Assembly: GCA_023663915.1 (NCBI GenBank)
Contig: JAMPGN010000171.1
Coordinates: forward strand, 1 to 9,125
Length of the DNA stretch: 9,125 nt
Reading direction: 5' to 3'
Source: Eubacterium sp.
Lineage (GTDB): Bacteria; Bacillota_A; Clostridia; Lachnospirales; Lachnospiraceae
In this document: positions 6,251 to 9,125 of the stretch, piece by piece
How positions within the stretch are numbered: position 1 is the first letter of the stretch
Layout of the letters: each line of letters starts with the position of its first letter
The notes under the pieces: model-generated
Databases searched by the model: none
Told to the model about the DNA's origin: nothing
The model's input: only the letters and a program-made list of their open reading frames with translations
Program-made: the position numbers and the translations under genes

Positions 6251-6979
6251 ATGATACAAAAAGACGAGCAGCTTTTAAATATTTATTATGTGATACAGAT
6301 CATCCTTTTTCTGATTATCAAAGTAATGGAGCAGTTATTAAAAGTCCCCGAACAGGGAGATCCCGGACTTCCGGGAAGCCCTCTGGCTATGATGCGATAC
6401 TCTGTGATCGTATGTAATTTTCTGTTGATCGTATACCTGCACTCCAAATACGGACAACGTTTCAATCTTTGTGACAACCTGATCCCTCTCGCCTTTGCAT
6501 TTACTCTCATGGCGGATACCTGCATGTGCGTCATGAAAGATGCCCGTCCCATGGGATATCTGCTTTTCACTCTGGTCGAGACAATCTACATGATCTATAT
6601 GAAACCCACATGGAAAAGTATAGCAGCACGTCTGACTCTTTATGCTGTCATGCTCTTCGTGCTGAAACGCGTAGGGAGGCTTGACCTTAGCAACGCGCTT
6701 GCAATGGCGAATATCGTACAATTTACGGTAAACCTGTTCTGCGCATGGATACAGAAATTCAGGGTGAAAAGCAGGGAAACCCTATTCTTTGCGCTGGGAA
6801 TCACGCTGTTTGTCGGATGCGATTACTCGATCCTCGTCCGCACGCTTGCCGAGAAATTATTGTCCGTATCCCACCCTGTTTATCTCGTTGCCGCTTTTCT
6901 CGTCTGGACTTGCTATATTCCGTCGCAGGTGTTACTGCTTCGCAGTTATGTAGAAAAGATACGAATGAAAGACTCCTAA
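6251..6979 (+). CDS. YhhN/TMEM86-like (lysoplasmalogenase family) membrane protein, 242 aa
   Basis: A polytopic membrane protein with about eight hydrophobic segments, near residues 10-30, 48-62, 77-95, 101-117, 125-139, 147-167, 177-196 and 208-231. Two family-like signatures are seen: AFAFTLMAD (Asp 89) followed by GYLLF...IYMIY, and LGITLFVGCD (Asp 191) followed by a CYIPSQ-containing last helix. YhhN/TMEM86 proteins share eight helices and two conserved aspartates placed about 100 residues apart; some hydrolyse the vinyl-ether bond of lysoplasmalogens. Many anaerobic clostridia make plasmalogens, so such an activity would make sense, but it is inferred. An upstream in-frame ATG at 6224 would add nine residues. 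The gene has its own strong promoter and is convergent with the restriction endonuclease gene; its stop codon sits in the loop of a shared hairpin. Confidence 0.68.
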   Translation: MIQKDEQLLNIYYVIQIILFLIIKVMEQLLKVPEQGDPGLPGSPLAMMRYSVIVCNFLLIVYLHSKYGQRFNLCDNLIPLAFAFTLMADTCMCVMKDARPMGYLLFTLVETIYMIYMKPTWKSIAARLTLYAVMLFVLKRVGRLDLSNALAMANIVQFTVNLFCAWIQKFRVKSRETLFFALGITLFVGCDYSILVRTLAEKLLSVSHPVYLVAAFLVWTCYIPSQVLLLRSYVEKIRMKDS

Positions 6980-6994
6980 ACCAGTCTTTCATTC
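6963..6994. terminator. Bidirectional hairpin between convergent genes
   Basis: A perfect 12-bp stem, GAATGAAAGACT/AGTCTTTCATTC, with an 8-nt loop that contains the stop codon of the YhhN-like gene. On the minus strand it is followed by GTATCTTTTC, a moderate T-run, so it terminates restriction-operon transcripts best. On the plus strand the tail is poor in T. It lies 14 nt beyond the endonuclease stop. Confidence 0.65.
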
Positions 6995-7007
6995 ATTACA
7001 CAATGAA

Positions 7008-7907
7008 CTATTTATCATCCATACACGCCGCATACGCATAAATCCGCTTCAAATAATTCTTATCCCCTGTAGTGCCGCTATCTTTTCCAATTAAATTTGC
7101 AAAACCCAGATAAGAATTGAATCCGAGCATATACACTGCTACCGCCATTGCCATATCTTCTGTTTCTTTGCCTGATATATCTGCAATATTCTTTAATTCC
7201 TGCAAAACAGTATCGTGCGGAATCTGGACTGCACCATCCTGTTTTACTGCCTTTTCGATGACCCCCGGCAGAACCATGCACATATTATAAAACGCATCTT
7301 CTTCTCCCGTTGTAATTGCATAAAACTGATCCAGGCTGACACGCCTTATTCTCTTATGTGACACTCGCTTTCCATCTACCGTAGTCTCCCACTTTATATT
7401 TTGCGATCTCTGCGCGATGGCTTCCACAAGAAAGCAGGCGCAGTCATCATCACTTAACAGCTGATGCTGCATCTTAATATACGTTTTCCCTGCTGAAGCC
7501 GAATTCATTGTATTATGCTTATTCTTCATTTCAACATATACTGTATGGACCATATCCCCATCCGGCAATATAATTCCATCTTCATTTTGATAAATTACAT
7601 CCCAGCCTCCCTCTTTTCCATTCTCCGGCACTTTGCATTTATCTATGTATTGAAATATCCTCTGATGGAAATAGCCTATATCATTGTTGTTTGATTTATC
7701 CCTCTGCCGAAATATCTCATTTCCCACCATTTCTTCCCACGAAGTCTGGTATACTGTTTTGTCAAAAATCAGTTTTATAGGATCAATAATATTCTTGTTA
7801 AAGCGTCTTACATCATAGGATTCAAGCTTCTCTCCATATTTTTCTATGGTTGCACCGACATGTTTTACGAAGTTTTCTTCCGATATAAAACTTAATGACC
7901 AACCCAT
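7008..7907 (-). CDS. Type II restriction endonuclease, Eco47II family (expected site GGNCC), 299 aa
   Basis: Recognised by family-typical stretches: SLSFISEENF near the start, RRFNKNIIDPIKLIFD (34-49), DKSNNNDIGYFHQ (70-82), EMKNKHNTMNSAS (126-138), and SHKRIRRVSLDQFY in the middle. Candidate PD-(D/E)xK catalytic residues are D103 in GGWDVI and E126-M-K128. The Eco47II family (Pfam RE_Eco47II) is known to cut GGNCC; the exact specificity here is inferred. The start codon overlaps the stop of the methyltransferase gene by one base (TAATG), and a GGGAGG site lies inside the methyltransferase end, so translation is probably coupled and follows methylase synthesis. The gene looks complete, with an alpha-helical C-terminal third and no visible frameshift. 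By eye it is more AT-rich than the ABC genes, consistent with horizontal gain. Confidence 0.85.
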   Translation of the reverse strand: MGWSLSFISEENFVKHVGATIEKYGEKLESYDVRRFNKNIIDPIKLIFDKTVYQTSWEEMVGNEIFRQRDKSNNNDIGYFHQRIFQYIDKCKVPENGKEGGWDVIYQNEDGIILPDGDMVHTVYVEMKNKHNTMNSASAGKTYIKMQHQLLSDDDCACFLVEAIAQRSQNIKWETTVDGKRVSHKRIRRVSLDQFYAITTGEEDAFYNMCMVLPGVIEKAVKQDGAVQIPHDTVLQELKNIADISGKETEDMAMAVAVYMLGFNSYLGFANLIGKDSGTTGDKNYLKRIYAYAACMDDK

Positions 7908-8941
7908 TATATTGCCTCCCTGATTTCTTCTTCTTTTTCCAACATTTCAAGTGAATTATGTATTTCTACTGCAATATCATGTGCTAAACTGACTGGAACC
8001 GCATTGCCCACCTGTTTATATTGTGATGAAACATTTCCGCAAAATTCCCACTCGTCCGGGAATGTCTGACATCTTGCATTTTCCCTTATGGTAAACGGTC
8101 TTGCTTCCAATGGGTGGCAGCGCTCCGTCTGTTTCTGGGAAGGTGATGTTAATACTGCCAATGAAGGTTCGTCCAGACTCATCCTTCGCAAAATACCAGT
8201 CCGTCCTCCTTCCATGTCCCAGCAGCTCTTCATATATTCTTTCGCAATCTGCGGATCTATATCCCTCCAATACCCGCCTGCAGGAACCAATTCAAATATC
8301 TTTCTCTTTTTTTCTCCATAGGGAATATACGGGCTGTCGGGACAGTCCAATAAAACATCTCTCAATACCGGTTTGTAATCATGTGGTTTTGGAAAAACAT
8401 ATTCGATCTTATCTGCCAAGTCATTTCTAATGCCGACCGTAATCAGTCTTTCCCTTTTCTGTGGGACTCCATAATCCCATGCATTCAATACTTTCTTATC
8501 AATCGTGTATCCTGCTTTTGCAAAAATATCCAGCATCGTCTTATAGGTATTCCCACAATTATGGGTAAGCAGTCCCCTGACATTTTCAAACAAAAACATC
8601 TTAGGCTGTAATTTTTGCAAAAAAAGTGCGTAATGATAAAAAAGCGTACCTCTCGTATCCTCCAGACCAAGCCTTTTGCCGGCATATGAAAATGCTTGGC
8701 ATGGCGCGCCGCCGGAAAGTAAATCCAATTCCCCTTTCCTGAGATGGAAATATTCTTCCAAATCCAGACAAGATATATTCGCTATATCATCATTAACGAC
8801 ATTCCATGCGGGTCTGTTCTTTTTCAAAGTATCTGCTGCATCTTTATCAAATTCAATCAGTCCCAGCGATTCAAACCCGGCTTTCTCGACCCCTAATGCA
8901 AGCCCGCCGGCTCCGGCAAACAATTCAATGGTATAAAACAT
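7907..8941 (-). CDS. C5-cytosine DNA methyltransferase of the restriction-modification pair, 344 aa
   Basis: All main motifs of C5-cytosine methyltransferases are seen: motif I FAGAGGLALG (8-17, SAM binding), motif IV GGAPC81-QAFSYAGKR with catalytic Cys81, motif VI ENVRGL, motif VIII QKRERL, motif IX RENARCQTFP and motif X QVGNAVPVSLA. The target-recognition region between VIII and IX carries the TSPSQKQTERCHPLEARPFT stretch. Length is typical of type II enzymes. It has no N-terminal helix-turn-helix extension, so it does not look self-regulating in the way M.SsoII is. The start is supported by AGAGG 7 nt upstream. It is the first gene of the operon and protects host DNA before the downstream endonuclease is made. 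Specificity for GGNCC is inferred from its partner. Confidence 0.93.
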   Translation of the reverse strand: MFYTIELFAGAGGLALGVEKAGFESLGLIEFDKDAADTLKKNRPAWNVVNDDIANISCLDLEEYFHLRKGELDLLSGGAPCQAFSYAGKRLGLEDTRGTLFYHYALFLQKLQPKMFLFENVRGLLTHNCGNTYKTMLDIFAKAGYTIDKKVLNAWDYGVPQKRERLITVGIRNDLADKIEYVFPKPHDYKPVLRDVLLDCPDSPYIPYGEKKRKIFELVPAGGYWRDIDPQIAKEYMKSCWDMEGGRTGILRRMSLDEPSLAVLTSPSQKQTERCHPLEARPFTIRENARCQTFPDEWEFCGNVSSQYKQVGNAVPVSLAHDIAVEIHNSLEMLEKEEEIREAI

Positions 8942-8981
8942 AAAATTACCTCTTCTTTTTTACATAATGCTACCATAATAC

Positions 8982-9001
8982 ATGTCCAATTATCCGGACA
9001 T
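8982..9001. promoter_or_regulatory. Operator-like palindrome in the methyltransferase leader
   Basis: A palindrome ATGTCC-N8-GGACAT at about +7 to +26 from the predicted start of the methyltransferase operon. Its size and place suit a repressor site or a short leader hairpin. No control-protein gene is visible in the window. Confidence 0.45.
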
Positions 9002-9014
9002 TTAAAACATTTTC

Positions 9015-9023
9015 ATTATATCA
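9015..9023 (-). promoter_or_regulatory. Extended -10 promoter of the restriction-modification operon
   Basis: TGATATAAT on the minus strand (9023-9015) combines a TGn extension with a perfect TATAAT at 9020-9015. There is no good -35 at 16-18 bp, as is usual for extended -10 promoters. The predicted start is near 9008. Confidence 0.55.
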
Positions 9024-9125
9024 GATTTTGTGGGCTTTTTCATTGAATTCTTAATTTTTGCAGGTTATACATAATATAAATGAACAGTTCTGTTTTTCTA
9101 TTTTTCACAAGGTATGTTTTTTCCA

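Noticed and set aside
9024..9125. Possible gene or plus-strand promoter at the right edge
   Set aside because: The stretch is AT-rich with scattered TATA-like words, but no start codon with a ribosome binding site and no open frame can be supported inside the window.

Overview
The window looks like chromosomal DNA of a low-to-mid GC Gram-positive anaerobe, most likely a clostridial (Lachnospiraceae-like) gut bacterium. This is inferred from strong AGGAGG-type ribosome binding sites, a LytTR/GHKL two-component pair, heterodimeric ABC exporters, a YhhN-like protein and MqsA/DUF4258-type toxin-antitoxin debris. No rRNA or tRNA is present to fix the taxon.

Layout. (1) 1-64: the first 21 codons of a minus-strand gene, possibly a ribbon-helix-helix antitoxin. 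(2) 120-272: degraded DUF4258-type toxin and CxxC (MqsA/YgiT-like) antitoxin, minus strand. (3) 302-419: a self-contained small-RNA-like unit on the minus strand: TTGACA-17-TAATAT promoter, three hairpins and an intrinsic terminator. (4) 549-4227, minus: two adjacent half-size ABC exporters, both with complete ATPase motifs, probably one heterodimeric efflux pump. (5) 4228-4489: a divergent control region with three TGTCCYTCAA direct repeats exactly 21 bp apart, promoters facing both ways and a hairpin in the ABC leader. (6) 4490-6091, plus: a LytTR response regulator and a GHKL histidine kinase that has no membrane sensor. (7) 6251-6979, plus: a YhhN/TMEM86-like eight-helix membrane protein behind a near-consensus promoter. 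(8) 6963-6994: a 12-bp perfect hairpin shared by two convergent genes. (9) 7008-8941, minus: a type II restriction-modification pair, a C5-cytosine methyltransferase followed by an Eco47II-family endonuclease (expected site GGNCC), with a TAATG overlap and an operator-like palindrome just downstream of an extended -10 promoter.

How it may work (inference). The LytTR regulator probably binds the 21-bp-spaced repeats. The proximal repeat takes the place of the missing -35 of the ABC promoter (activation), and the third repeat lies between the -35 and -10 of the regulator's own promoter (possible negative feedback). This would make a signal-responsive export unit whose input is unclear, because the kinase has lost, or never had, a sensor. 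The restriction-modification pair and the toxin-antitoxin remnants suggest accessory DNA on both flanks. The most novel items are the small-RNA candidate and the repeat-operator architecture.
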